From Muscardinus avellanarius (taxonomy: Eukaryota > Chordata > Mammalia > Rodentia > Gliridae), in contig OY726573.1 in the NCBI GenBank assembly GCA_963383645.1, positions 16,518,158 to 16,582,157 on the forward strand: a stretch of 64,000 bases of DNA, in the 5' to 3' direction. Below the pieces are notes generated by a model, which saw only the letters and a list, made by a program, of their open reading frames with translations, was not told where the DNA came from and did no database searches. Of this stretch, positions 22,298-34,170 are shown piece by piece; positions within the stretch are counted from its first letter, which is position 1; each line of letters begins with the position of its first letter. Position numbers and translations under genes: made by a program.

Positions 22298-23673
22298 GTT
22301 CCCTGCTCGATGGTGGTGAACAGAGGACCCAACACACCTTAGTTCTGATCATCCATCCTCCTCCATCAGCTTCCAAGCTACAGTGGGACCTGGTTGCCCT
22401 GAAAAGGACTTTGAGCAACTTCACCTCTGAGGCCGGAGCTGAACTCCACGTTCTGGCTTCCCACGGTAGGCTGAGCCCAGGCAGGGGCCGGCTGGGGCTG
22501 GGGACCAGAGGGGCCGACGCCTGAGCTCGTGTCCCTTGTTCTCCAGGCCAAAGCTTGCAAGAAACAATAACATCTCTGAAGGCGCAGGCGGAGGATCACA
22601 AGCAGAAACTGCTGGAAGGTGAGTGACCCCGGGCTCTGGGAGTGTGGGCAGGCCTGGGAGGCGCAGCCCCGGGCGCTGAGTCGGCCTCCTTGCTTCCCAG
22701 CCGGCAGCTTGAGCCAGAAGGTGCATTCTCTGGAGAGCAGCCTGCAGAACCAGGAGGAGAAATTCAAAGCAGGTCAGCTGGCATTCCCTTACCTGGGCAC
22801 GACTTGCGCGTGTGCACCAAGGGGCCCAGGCCGGGTGGTGTCTGGGCTCAGGTTGCGTGCCTGAGCCTGCCCCCGGCCTGTGTCCCAGGTAAGTCCGAAG
22901 TGCTTAAGCAAGTCCAGATGCTGACAAAGGACCTGAGGTTCCTGACATGCCAGCTGGCTGGCCTCAAGGGCAATGGTGAGAAGGGCGCTGGCCGGCTGGC
23001 TCGCCTTAGCCCCCAGGCACCGGCCAGCGCTCACCCTTTCTCTCGGCTCAGGCTCCGAGAAGACCTGCTGCCCCATTAACTGGGTGAAGCACGGGGGCAG
23101 CTGCTACTGGTTCTCCAACTCTGAGAAGCCCTGGCCCGAGGCTGACCAAGATTGCCAGCTGCAGAATGCCCACCTGGTGGTCGTCAACTCCAGGGAGGAG
23201 CAGGTGAGGCCGGCAGCCTCTCTGGGGAGGCTGGCTGCTGTAAGCCAGAGGTAACTGAGGCTGCTCTTCTCTCCCAGAACTTTATTGAGGGGCACATAAA
23301 TTACATGTTCACCTGGATGGGCCTAACAGACCACAACGGGCCCTGGAAATGGGTGGACGGGACTGACTATGACACAGGCTTCACGTGAGTCTGTGCCCCC
23401 CCATGTCTGTGATCATCTTGCTTCCCAGCCTGTGGCCCCAGGGCAGGAGGGGCTCCTGGGCTCCGGCTGAGAGTCCCACCTCCCAGGACACACGCTGTCT
23501 CCTGTCCTGTCCACAGGCACTGGAGACCAGGCCAGCCGGATGACTGGTATGGGCACGGGCTGGGCGGAGGCGAGGACTGTGCCCACTTCACCAGTGATGG
23601 TCGCTGGAACGATGATGTCTGCCAGAGGCCCTACCACTGGGTCTGCGAGACAGAGCTGGGCAAGACCAGCTAA
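19653..23673 (+). CDS. CLEC10A: C-type lectin domain family 10 member A (macrophage galactose lectin, CD301), complete coding region
   Basis: Type II lectin of macrophages and dendritic cells that binds terminal GalNAc/Gal (Tn antigen) and internalises it. Nine coding exons: 19653-19719, 20813-20926, 22370-22465, 22547-22618, 22701-22772, 22889-22975, 23052-23203, 23278-23384, 23517-23673. They sum to 924 bases (307 residues plus stop). Order: short cytoplasmic tail ([12 protein letters not shown]), TM segment in exon 2 ([16 protein letters not shown]), coiled-coil neck with an NFT glycosylation site, then the lectin domain with [38 protein letters not shown] (galactose-type QPD, Gly-rich loop) and WNDDVC. 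All internal exons keep phase 1 in the neck as in the family. Unlike mouse (Mgl1/Mgl2), only one copy is present here. Oddity: Phe replaces the Tyr of the YxxPhi endocytic signal. Confidence 0.94.
19750..20450. mobile_element. SINE stack in CLEC10A intron 1
   Basis: Reverse copies lie at about 19751-19932 and 19943-20152, the latter flanked by CTCTAAACTG at 19933-19942 and 20153-20162. A forward copy at about 20276-20450 is cut off inside its right half. 20451-20812 is intron without recognised elements. Confidence 0.85.
21240..22296. mobile_element. Five or more SINEs and an (AAT)n in CLEC10A intron 2
   Basis: Forward copies at about 21242-21350, 21352-21560, an ID half at 21570-21630, then 21640-21835, 21857-21975, 21979-22170 and an ID half at about 22195-22245, several starting in the A-rich tail of the one before. 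An (AAT)n of about 15 units (22250-22296) ends the block, 73 bases before the exon at 22370. Confidence 0.85.
22887..22894 (+). promoter_or_regulatory. Recursive-splice-like acceptor/donor (AG|GTAAGT) at CLEC10A exon 6
   Basis: The acceptor AG at 22887-22888 is followed directly by GTAAGT, a near-perfect U1 donor, so the exon begins with a donor sequence. The exon body (22889-22975) is required to keep the frame and matches the family neck, so normal splicing uses the site as an acceptor; the donor reading is a possibility only. Confidence 0.5.
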
Positions 23674-24005
23674 GACCCTCTGCCCCCTGATTTATTGTCT
23701 CACTGCCTGGAGCTGCCCAGGTCTGGGACTGGGAAGCCTCCTCTCTGTCTGGGGGTCTCCACTTTCTAGGAGGATTTTTATCTAGGATTTTCAGGGGAGG
23801 GGAAAGAACGTGTCTGGGCCTGTGGTGATGTCTGGAAGAGCAGGAAGACATGCAATGCTCTGCAGCACATGACTTATTACTGTCAGGAATGTGTGTTTGT
23901 TGAACTCAGGGGCATTCTACCTCTGAGCTATTCTTAAAAATAAAAATTTTAGTTTTGAATCAGGATCTCCTGACCATGATCCTCCTGTCTCAGCATTTTT
24001 TTTTT
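23674..24005 (+). other. CLEC10A 3' flank with SINE remnant
   Basis: 3' UTR sequence follows the stop. An AATAAA-type signal is visible only at about 23938-23944 (AAATAAAAAT), inside a decayed reverse SINE (about 23895-24000), so the true poly(A) site is uncertain. The SINE is broken off at its CTCAGC box, after which a T-run leads to the retroelement below. Confidence 0.5.
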
Positions 24006-24016
24006 AGAGTAAAAGG

Positions 24017-24356
24017 GCATGGCCCCGACTCCGGGAGGGAGGGCGGGCGCGGGCAGGGCTCCCTTAGGCGACCCCCCCAAACTGGAAGACCCCGGAGGCC
24101 CTGGACATATGGTCCCGATCCCGGGAGGGTGGGCGAGTGCCCGCGGGGCACCCTTAGGTGACCCCCACACTCCAAAGGCCCTGGAGGTCCGGGCCGCTTG
24201 GCCCCGACCCCGGGCAGGTGGTCGAGCGTGGACGGGGCACCCTTAGGGGACCCTCCCACACCTGGAGGGCCTTGGAGATTCGAGCCACAAGGCCCTGACC
24301 CCGGGCAGGTGGGAGGGTGCAGGCGGGGCACCCTTAGGAGACCCCCCTCCCACCCA
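24017..24356 (+). repeat. Four ~90-bp GC-rich 5' monomers
   Basis: The shared word CCCTTAGG recurs at 24061, 24151, 24240 and 24331 (spacing 90, 89, 91), and CCCCGA-C-CCGGG recurs in each unit. CpG-rich monomers at the 5' end of a retroelement resemble the promoter monomers of mouse L1; promoter function is inferred. Confidence 0.9.
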
Positions 24357-24995
24357 GAAAGAAAAAAAATTTTTCATCGCTACGAGTACCTGATTCCACA
24401 TCCTCCCCAAAGCACACATACTCTCTTCTCTTATTTAAAAAAATAAAAAGGGAAACGAAAAGAGAAAAATATTTGAGAGGGGATAAGATGGCCGCGGCGG
24501 CAGCTAGAATATTGGAGATGCAGACAAAACATATCCATCTGAACTGGAACTTTTGGAAAAATTCCCTGCAAAGGAGGACTGCTGCTTCTCTACATTGTTA
24601 AGAATCCTGGACATCATCTGTAAGGAGAGAGTCTAGTGGAGACCTAGGAGGAAGGCGGTGGTGGCAGCAGTGGCCAAGATGATGGTGGAGCCTTGGATTT
24701 GGGAGAGGCAGACATCTGATCCAACCCACCCTGGTCCTCTGAAGAAATTACCCCAAAGGTGGAATGCTACTGTCGCACATGCTTAGGAACACTGGACATT
24801 ATGCGGTATGGGAAAAGAGCTTGGGAAAGATTTGAAATGGTGGAGGCAGTCACATTGGCAGTGGCAAGTACTCAGGGGAGGCAGAGATCTGACGTAATAC
24901 ACCTGGAACTTTTGAAGAAATTACCTCAGAGGCATAATACTACCACCACGCACCCTTGGGAATGTGGGACAACCTGCTGAGTGAAGAGGGTGCTT

Positions 24996-25245
24996 GGATC
25001 GGAGCCTGCCGAGGGGTTAGGCCAGTGCCGGGGTCAGTGGGGCCGGGATCGGAGCCTGTCGTGAGGTTAGGCCAGTGCTGGGGCCTCTGAGGCCGGGAGA
25101 GGAGCCAGCCGAGGGGTTAAGCCGGTGCGGGTCCAGCAAGGCCAGGATCAGGGCCTCCCATGAGGCAAGGCTGGTGCTGGAGCCAGTGAGGTCGGGATCA
25201 GAGTCCTCTGGGTGGCCAGGCTACTGGGGCCGTCAAGAGTGGGAT
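24996..25245 (+). repeat. Five ~50-bp tandem units
   Basis: The anchor GGATCGGAGCC or a close variant recurs at 24996, 25046, 25096, 25145, 25195 and a partial at 25242 (spacing 47-50). Units share GAGGGGTTAGGCCAGTGC wording and decay rightward. Confidence 0.9.
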
Positions 25246-25653
25246 CAGAACTTGCAATGCGGCATGCACAGAGAAATAGCACAGAAAATAAAATCCAGAT
25301 GCTTTCCCTAATTAGCAAGAACTAGGAGGAAAGGGGCAACAGGAGGAGGTCAGTAGAAAGGGCCCTATTGAGAAGCAATTAAGGTGACCAGTCAGAGGGG
25401 AGGGGATGGGGGAGGATGGGATCTCTTTAAAACTCATGAGGTGAGTAAACAATTATATCAAAGATAATCACCAGTTAAGCATGGGATCGAGGGAGGGGGA
25501 GGGAATGGGATGGGGATTGGATGAGGGCTTATTGGATGATGTGTGCTTGTATATCTTCTCAAGTCTTGTATTCCAAAGTGATGTATGATTACAAAAAAAA
25601 TTTAAAAATAAAAGAGAATCTTACTTTGTGAGAAAAAAAAAAAGAGTAAAAGG

Positions 25654-26430
25654 AAGGGGAATGTATTTAAACATTCTGTGAGCTGTCTGGTTCCTGGGGT
25701 TTACACTCTGGGAGTGGATGTTGGGCCTCAGGAAGCCTATGGCAGGCAGAGGCACCAACAAGGGAATGAGCCTTGGGCCGAGAGGTCTGGATAGGAACCC
25801 GGCTTTGCAATTTAGAGGTGTGTGATCTGGGCTGTTATTCTGTTCCCTGAATTTCAGCTGTTCCTCTGTCATGGTATCAGAAGTTGTACTCAGAGACAGA
25901 TGATACCATGAATACACACTAACCCAGAGTCACCAAGCACAGGATGGTAACTAGGACCACAGTAGAGAGGCACCGACATTAATAGAATCAACACAAAGAA
26001 TGGGAGTGAGGGCAAACTAAGTAGGATTTTACAGAATCTTATAGTTTATTTTTTTAAAAAATGGACAAAGCTTTGCCTGAAAGTGAGACCTACACTAATT
26101 TCAAAAAGAAACCATGCTCTGGCCACAATACAACACTTAGAAATGAACAGGAAAGTATTTTCCATAAAAGATGAATGAACCTATAATTTTCTCACCATCT
26201 TCCTAAATAATTTTGGGGGTTAAAGTTAGCATACTAAAGTCGCGTGATTAGCATATACAATGGGTGCATGGAGTCATGGGAAGGAACAGAAGGCTCTTTG
26301 AGAAGGAGACCAGGAGCATGTTTATGAAAAACCAGAATGGCTGACTTAGAATAGCTGTGTTTTAATTCAAGAAGCTTGAAAGAGAATAACAAAATAAATG
26401 CCCCCCAAACAGAAGAGAGGAATTTCTGAG
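25654..26430. other. Single-copy-looking stretch
   Basis: No repeat family, exon or RNA gene recognised; AT-rich from about 25980. Confidence 0.4.
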
Positions 26431-27588
26431 AAAATAGGACTGGGGTGTAGTTTAGAGGTAGAATACCCCTGGGTTCAATCCCCAGAACCACAAAGTAAAC
26501 ACGTACATACGTTAATAAAAATTAAGAAGGGCTAGGGGTGTACCTTGGAGGGACCTGGGGTTCAATCCCCAGAAGTATAAATATAGTGAATACGGTTATG
26601 TAATATGTTCATTTTTAAAACAGGAAAGCAAATGCAGTGTTTTTACTACCGTTGTTGTGATTTTTGTTTGTTTGTTTCTTGGTAACAGAGATAATACTTC
26701 TGAACTTATGAACAAGAAAACATAAAGGGGGTAAAAACAATATAAGAAGGTAGAGAGAGAGAGAGAGACAGACTCACAACAGGTTCATAGGAAAGAACAA
26801 AACATAAAATGTCAGTTAGGATCTTACTACATTTGTTAAAAGTGCAAAACACTAAGGTTTCTTGTTGAGACAAAGGAAAAAAAAAAAAAAAACTCTTTCA
26901 AGCCGGGCGTGGTGGCGCACGCTTGTCATCCCAGCATTTGGGAGGCTGAGACAGGAGGATCACAGTTCACGGCCAGCCTCAGCCACTTAGTGAGGCCCTT
27001 TGCAACTCAGTGAGACCCCGTTTCAAAATAAAGAATAAAAAATAGGGCTGGGGCTGTAGCTCGGAGGTAGAATGCCCCTGGGTCCATCTCCAGTATCGAA
27101 AAATAAAAATAAAAAAATACAAGCAAAACTATGAGAAACATACTGGGAAAATTCTAACCAAAACAAGTCATCACAAAAAGTAAACTTTATAACAAATTAC
27201 TATTACTATTAGAGATAAAGAAGGTCATTTCCCAATCTAGCAAAACTGGGCAATTTTCAAGCAAAGCAATCTATCACATAAATTATATTTTATAACAAAT
27301 TACTATTAAAGAGAGTCATTTCCCAATTTAGCAGAAAGATACACTAATATTAAATATATATGTACTGAATAACATAGCCACAAAATATAAGAAACAGGCT
27401 GGGCTTTGTAACCCCAGCATTTGGGAGGCAGAGACTGGAGGACAACAGTTCATGGATAGCCTCAGCTACTTAGCGAGGCCCTTCACAACTCAGTGAGACT
27501 GTTTCAAAAAATAAAAAGACTAAAAAATAGGGCAGGGGTATAGCTCGGAGGTAGAGTACCCCTGGGTTCCATTCCCAGGACTGCAAAA

Positions 27589-27640
<52 letters not shown>
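26431..27640. mobile_element. ID halves, forward SINEs and (GT)n in AT-rich DNA
   Basis: ID-half copies at about 26436-26500 and 26528-26580. Full forward SINE at about 26900-27105 and a decayed one at about 27396-27590 that ends in a (TG)n (27594-27640). The intervening AT-rich sequence (26581-26890, 27110-27395) contains no gene signal. Confidence 0.8.
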
Positions 27641-27646
<6 letters not shown>

Positions 27647-28300
27647 ATATATATGACAAAAATTTTAGAAGTACTGAATAAATAAATCTACATTAAAGTA
27701 AGATAATGTAAAACATCTTTCTCAGTAATTTATAGATCAAGTAGACACCCCACCCCATACTACCAAACATAAGGACATAGACATTTTGAATGCCCAGCGT
27801 GAACTGTTATGACCTAATGGACATATTTATTACACCATACTTATTAACTATAGAATACCTATTCTTTTCAAGCATACCCAGATACTTTCTTTTTGGTACT
27901 GGGGATTTGAAACTCTCCACCCTAATTTACTTTTTAATTTGAAACAGAGTTTTGCTAGGTTATGAGAGTTTTGCTACATTGCTGAGTCTTTGAAATAGCA
28001 ATCTTCCTCACCATACTTGGCTATATTCAAACACTTTCAAAAAATGGTGCAAATACTGGGCTAGAAAGCAAGTTTTTAACAAATTTCAAATGGGGCATTT
28101 TCACTATAATTACCAGAAATGTAAAATTTCTATATCAAATAGTAGCTGATCAAATCAGGTATCATATTAAAAGAGACAACATGTTCAAGTAGTATTTGTG
28201 CCAAAATTTCAAGGATGATTTGACATCAGAGAACAGATTAAGGGGCTATGAAAGAGAAAATTACACAGTGCAGAAAAGTGCTCAGCAAAAGTTCAGCTTC
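27641..28300. other. AT-rich stretch with one decayed reverse SINE
   Basis: A heavily mutated reverse SINE sits at about 27890-28025. The rest shows nothing recognisable. Confidence 0.5.
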
Positions 28301-28805
28301 TAGCTGGGCATGATGGCACACGCCTATAAACTTGGGAGGCTGAGGCAGGAGGATTGAAGGTTTAAGACTAGCCTCAGCAACTAGTGAGACTCTCAGCAAT
28401 CTAGTAACACCTTTCAAAACAAAAAATAAAAAAGGGCTGGGGGTGTAGCTTGGAGGTAGAATGTCCCTGTTCAATCCTCAGTACTACCACCAAAAAAAAA
28501 AAGTTCAGTTTCTCATTCTTTTTAAAATTTTTGGTACTGGAGGATTTTTCTTTCTCAATTACAAATGCCTGGAGTGATAATTCTCAAAATCTCTGGTTCA
28601 GCTGGACATGGTGGTATGTGCCTGTAATTTCAGTACTTGGAAGGTTAAAACAGGAGGATCACAGGTTCAAGACCAGCCTCAGGAATTTAGCGAGACACTC
28701 AACAACCTAGAAAGACCCTGTTTTTGTTTTTTAAATGAATAAAAAGATCAGGGGGTATAGTTTGGAGGTAGAACTCCCCTGGGTTCAATCCCCAGTATAC
28801 AAGGG
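28301..28805 (+). mobile_element. Two forward SINEs
   Basis: Copies at about 28303-28500 and 28600-28800, both with intact GGGTTCAATCC/TGTTCAATCC right halves. 28806-29325 shows no supported feature. Confidence 0.8.
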
Positions 28806-29325
28806 TGGGGAGAATTTCTCATTTGAAGGTTTTATTTTATTCTAGCCGAATAAAGAAGTAGAAATGTTTTGGGGAAGCAATGAGTCCTTTTCTATGAAGT
28901 GAGAATCTGATCACTCCTTCCCTTCCCACATGAATTCACTGGTTTTACTGGTAGAAAGCACCTGGGAACAGCCACTGAATGCATACCTTTCAGGGTGAAA
29001 AACACCCTGTGGATGACATATTATTAGGGCCCCTGACTGATTTGCTAAGTCTGACCATTCAGCGATGTATTTCGATCAGATTCTTTCCCTAAAGACCTTT
29101 CCACCAAATACAGTAGCTGCAGCACAACACGTACCTGTAAGCCCACTTCATCCCGTATTTAGATGTTCAGTTATGGTATTTTTGCTGCCATTTTTGACAA
29201 GACAATGACAGCCGACTTCTGTAGTGTGACGCCAACTACAAAAGAAAGTAGACACCAAGATGCCAAAACGTTTCATACTGTTATGGTGTGGATAACTGTT
29301 CCCCAAAGGCCCAGGTGTAAAAGGC

Positions 29326-29550
29326 TTGGCCCCATGCAGGCATGGTGGGACACGCCTGTTATCCCAGCACTTGGGAGGTAGAGACAGGAGGATCACAGGT
29401 TCAAGGACAGCCTCAGCAAGTAGTGAGACTCCCGTCAACCTAGCAAGACCCTGTTTCAAAATCAAAATAGGGCTGGGGGTATTACTCGGAGGTAGAATAC
29501 TTCTGAGTTCAATGAGCAGTACCAAAAATAAAAATAAAAATAAAAATAAT
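29326..29550 (+). mobile_element. Forward SINE inserted in an older interspersed repeat
   Basis: SINE at about 29335-29535 ending in (AAAAAT)n. The flank GTTATGGTGTGGATAACTG...AAGGCTTGGCCCC (29280-29330) resembles an old mammalian medium-reiteration repeat also hinted at near 43184-43275. 29551-29880 is not assigned. Confidence 0.7.
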
Positions 29551-29880
29551 AAGTATCTTTACCTTCACCTCACGGGCTGTCGCAGGCAGCTTTCCATCTT
29601 CCTGGCCTAGAGCAGGGCGCCTCCAGCCGGCCCGGGACTGCCCGGACGTGGCTGCTTTGCAGCAGGGTGTGCAAGACTCAAGGCTTTCCTCAAGGTTCCC
29701 TGGAGGGGACACACACCTCTCGGCACACTGCAGGGCTCTGCTGCCCTTCCCACTGCACCACCTGCTCCTCACTCCCCTGGTGGTAAGGCCTCCATGGCGC
29801 CTTCCGCGTCCTGTGTGGGGAGCCATTAAGGTCTTCCCCTTATTACTAAAAGAATACTTCTGACTGTCCTTCCGTCCAGA

Positions 29881-30290
29881 GTCAACAAGGTTTGGGGTCA
29901 TGGAGGGTTCAAAGTAATTAAGACTCTCTCAGAACTAATGATGCTATTGTTCTGTCTGAGCTAAGATTAGGTTTGTGTTGTTTGTGTTGCACCAGGGTAT
30001 TGTTTGACCTGCCCGGACTTTGGACTTTTCTTTCTTTTCCCGGGTAACCTGAAGCTAAAAGCTATAAATACCACAAGAGAATAAACCCCATGATCGGCCA
30101 GTAGAGATATCGACCCGGGGGTGAACTGGCAATCCTTCCATGTTAGAAATAAATAGTATTTGAATTAAATTCTTAGGGTTATATTCTTTCATCCTCATTC
30201 CTCTCTTCGGAACCTGTACTTTTGCCGGCTGGCCCCGGCAGTCCTGACCTCCCTCGCTCCTCTTTCCTTCTTTCTAACCAGGCAACTACA
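29881..30290 (+). mobile_element. Candidate solo LTR
   Basis: LTR-like layout: TATAAATA at 30063-30070, AATAAA at 30080 and again at 30148-30153, a pyrimidine-rich U5-like end with CTTCGGAACC and GGCTGGCCCCGGCA. No flanking internal retroviral sequence and no matching second LTR in the window. Family and exact ends are uncertain. Confidence 0.4.
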
Positions 30291-30458
30291 GCCCTCAATT
30301 CTTCTTACTGCTTACTCTGTTCCCTGCACTGGAGTGGCCAGATATGACTGTCAGAAAGAACAGCAAGAACAGGGAAGCCATCAGGGCACTGAGCGTGGCC
30401 TCTCTGGCTGCAGCCTCCCCTTTCCCTCCTGCCTTTCTCTCTCCCTACCTTTCTTTTT

Positions 30459-31365
<907 letters not shown>

Positions 31366-31940
31366 TGAAGTTAAAATAAGGCTGCTAGGCTCCTGATCCA
31401 ACATCACTGGTGTTCTTATGGGAAGAGGGAGTTTGGACACAGAAAGAGGAACCCCAGAGCTAATGATGTGAAGACACAGCAAGAGGCAGCCACCTGCAAG
31501 CCACGGATGCTTTAGAAGAGACAAAGCTGGCCGGGCGTGGTGGCGCACACTTGTAATCACAGCTTTTGGGAGGTGGAGACCGGAGGATGGCGGTTCATGG
31601 ACATCCTCAGCTACTTAGCAAGGCCCTTCACAACTCAGTGAGACCTTGTTTCAGAATAAAGAGACTAGTCAGGCGTGGTGGCACACGCTTGTAATCCTCG
31701 TGCTTGGGAAGCTGAGACAGGAGAACCGTGCTGGTTTGAAGCCAGCCTCCGCTGGCTTAAGAGACCCTGTTTCCAAATAAAAAATATAAAATAGGTCTGG
31801 GAGTGTAGCCCGGAGGTAGAAGGCCCCTGGGTTCCATCCCCAGGACCACCAATAAATAAATAAAAATAAAAAGACTAAAAAATAGGGCTGGGGGGGTGTA
31901 ATTTGGAGGTGCAATGCCCCTGGGTTCTATCCTCAGTATC

Positions 31941-32001
<61 letters not shown>

Positions 32002-32100
32002 AAAGCTGTCAACATATTGAGCACAAACTTCTAGGGTCCGTCAACCATAATATATAATAAATTTCTGTTGTTTATGACACCTACTCTCTGGTAGTTTATT
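31366..32100 (+). mobile_element. Old mammalian interspersed repeat interrupted by SINEs and (GA)n
   Basis: Wording GTGTTCTTATGGGAAGAGG...TTTGGACACAGAAAGAGG, AAGACACAGCAAGAGG and the later ATAATAAATTTCTGTTGTTTATG (32046-32070) matches a common ancient mammalian medium-reiteration repeat. It is split by forward SINEs at about 31530-31665 and 31668-31855, an ID half to 31940, and a (GA)n at about 31945-31998. The exact family name is not certain. Confidence 0.6.
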
Positions 32101-32102
32101 GC

Positions 32103-32470
32103 ATTAGTCAGCTTTCCAATGCTATGACAAAATACCTGAGGAAATGGAAGTAAGGGAGGAAACATTTATATCAGCTCACAGTGCCAGAGGCTTCAGTCCC
32201 TAGCTGCTTGGCCCCACCCCTGTGCGTTTACCATCAAACAGACCATCATGGCAGGGAGGGTGTGATGGTATGAACTGCTCACTTACGGAAGGTGAGAAAA
32301 GTGAGAGAGAGGGAGAGAGAGAGCGAGCGCCTTCAAGGACATGCCCCAGTGCCCCTCCTCCAACTGAACGCACCTCCTAAGTGTCTACCACTCCCAGTAG
32401 GGACATCAGCCAGGGACCAAGCCTTCAACACCCGGAAGCCTTGGGGGCCATTCCAAACCAAACTATAGCA
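32103..32470 (+). mobile_element. MaLR/MST-like LTR
   Basis: Starts CATTAGTCAGCTTTCCAATG and ends CATTCCAAACCAAACTATAGCA, with CTCCTAAGTGTCTACC-type wording before the end, as in MST/THE1-type LTRs. It sits directly next to the 3' end of the older repeat. No internal retroviral sequence follows. Confidence 0.65.
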
Positions 32471-32917
32471 TGTTATGGTGGCCTCAGCAAACTCATCTGC
32501 TGAGATTACAAGCGTGCGCCACCACACCTGGCTTCAAGAATACTTTATTTTATTTTATTTTATTTTATTTTGTGGATCTGGGGATGGAACCCAGGGGCAT
32601 TCAACCTCCGAGCTACACCCCCTGCCCTATTTTTTTTTTTTATTCTTTATTTTGAAACCGGATCTCACTGAGTTGCAGAAGGCCTCACTAAGTAGCTGAG
32701 GGTGTCTGTGAACCGCGATCCTCCAGTCTCAGCCTCCCAAATGCTGGGATTACAAGCGTGCGCCACCACGCCTGGCTCAAGAATACTTTAAATACCCCAA
32801 GCAGAGAACAAATGTCCATGATTTTGTCCACACACTTACCATTTTGTTATTCTTCCTTCCTGCTAGATGTTTCCATGTTTCCGGTTTACCTCGTTCCTAT
32901 TGTATGAGGAACTTTCA

Positions 32918-32976
<59 letters not shown>

Positions 32977-34112
32977 GGAGAGAATGAATCCAGGAGCATT
33001 CTGCCTCTGAGCTACAGCCCTAGCTCTATTTTTTATTTTGAAACAGGGTTTTACTAAATTGCAGAGGGCCTCACTAAGTTGCTGAGGCTAGCCTTGAATG
33101 CTCCATCCTCCTGTTTTAGCCTCTCAAATACTGAGATTACTAAGTATCTTTAGACTTCAAAGTTTCTGGTAAAAAAAAAAAAAAAAAAAAAAAAATTGGA
33201 GTCCTTCTTGGTTCCTGTCAACAGGACATTCTGAAGATATTCTATTTGTACTTTTTTTTTTTTTGGTGGTACTGGGGTTCCTGGAAGCCCTTCTACCTCC
33301 GGGCTATACTCCCAGACCTATTTTTACATTTTTATTTGGAAACAGGGTCTCCTAAGGCAGCGCACACGGCTGGCTTCGAACCTGCACGATCCTCCTGTCT
33401 CTGCCTCCCAAGCGTGGGGATTACAAGCATGCGCCACCACGCCCGGCTCTATTTGTACTTTGATGCCCTTCCTTCCTTTCTTTTTCTTCTGTGGTGCTAG
33501 GGATTGAAACCATGGGCATTCTACCTCACCTCCAGGCTCAATTTTATTTTTTTTTTATTTGGAAACAGTCTCGCAAAGTTTCCAAGAATCTCCCTAAGTT
33601 GCCAAGGCTGGCTTCAAACATGTCACCTGCCTGTCTCCGCCTCCCAAATACTAGAATTACAGGTGTGTACCACCTGCTTTTTTCTTTCTGGAGATTCTTT
33701 CAATCTGGAGATTGAACCTAAAGGCATTCTACCTCTGAGCTATACCCCCAGCCCTATTTTACTTCTTATTTTCAAACAGAGTCTTGCTAAGTGCTGAGGC
33801 TGGTCGCCAACTTGTGATCCTCCCGTCTCAGCCTCCCACGTGCTGGGGTGACAGGCAGGAGCCACCATGCCCAGTTGTCTTTTATTTTCAGTGGTGGATT
33901 TTTGTGTTTATCTTTTGGGGGTTCAACTTCTTGCATCTGTAGGTTTCTGTCTTTGACCGAATTAGGGAAGTTTTCAGCCATGTTATATCAAACATTTCTC
34001 TCACATCACTTTCTCTGTCTCCTTCCTGGAACTGCAGTGACACACACTTCACATCATTGGTTATTGTGCAACGGGTTCCCTGAGGCTTTGGAGTTTTGTT
34101 CCTAGTGTGTGT

Positions 34113-34170
<58 letters not shown>

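Larger units (their letters stand above)
24017..25642 (+). mobile_element. Composite non-autonomous L1-mobilised element with three tandem arrays
   Basis: Bounded by the 11-base direct repeat AGAGTAAAAGG at 24006-24016 and 25643-25653, with a poly(A) run at 25633-25642 before the right copy, so it inserted as one retrotransposed unit. Inside, in order: four GC-rich units of about 90 bases (24017-24356), an A-rich spacer with a promoter-like AAGATGGCCGCGG word at 24485-24497 (YY1-like, as in L1 5' UTRs), about three diverged units of 170-190 bases (24500-24985), five 50-base units (24996-25245), and a 3' segment (about 25440-25642) with the polypurine run and GATGTGTGCTTGTAT/GTGATGTATGATTAC words shared with the L1 3' end at 6666-6930. 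No long ORF in any frame. I do not recognise it as a named family. Confidence 0.8.

Noticed and set aside
24996..25245. 50-bp regular repeats considered as a CRISPR-like array
   Set aside because: Units are directly abutting tandem copies without unique spacers, in a mammalian retroelement.
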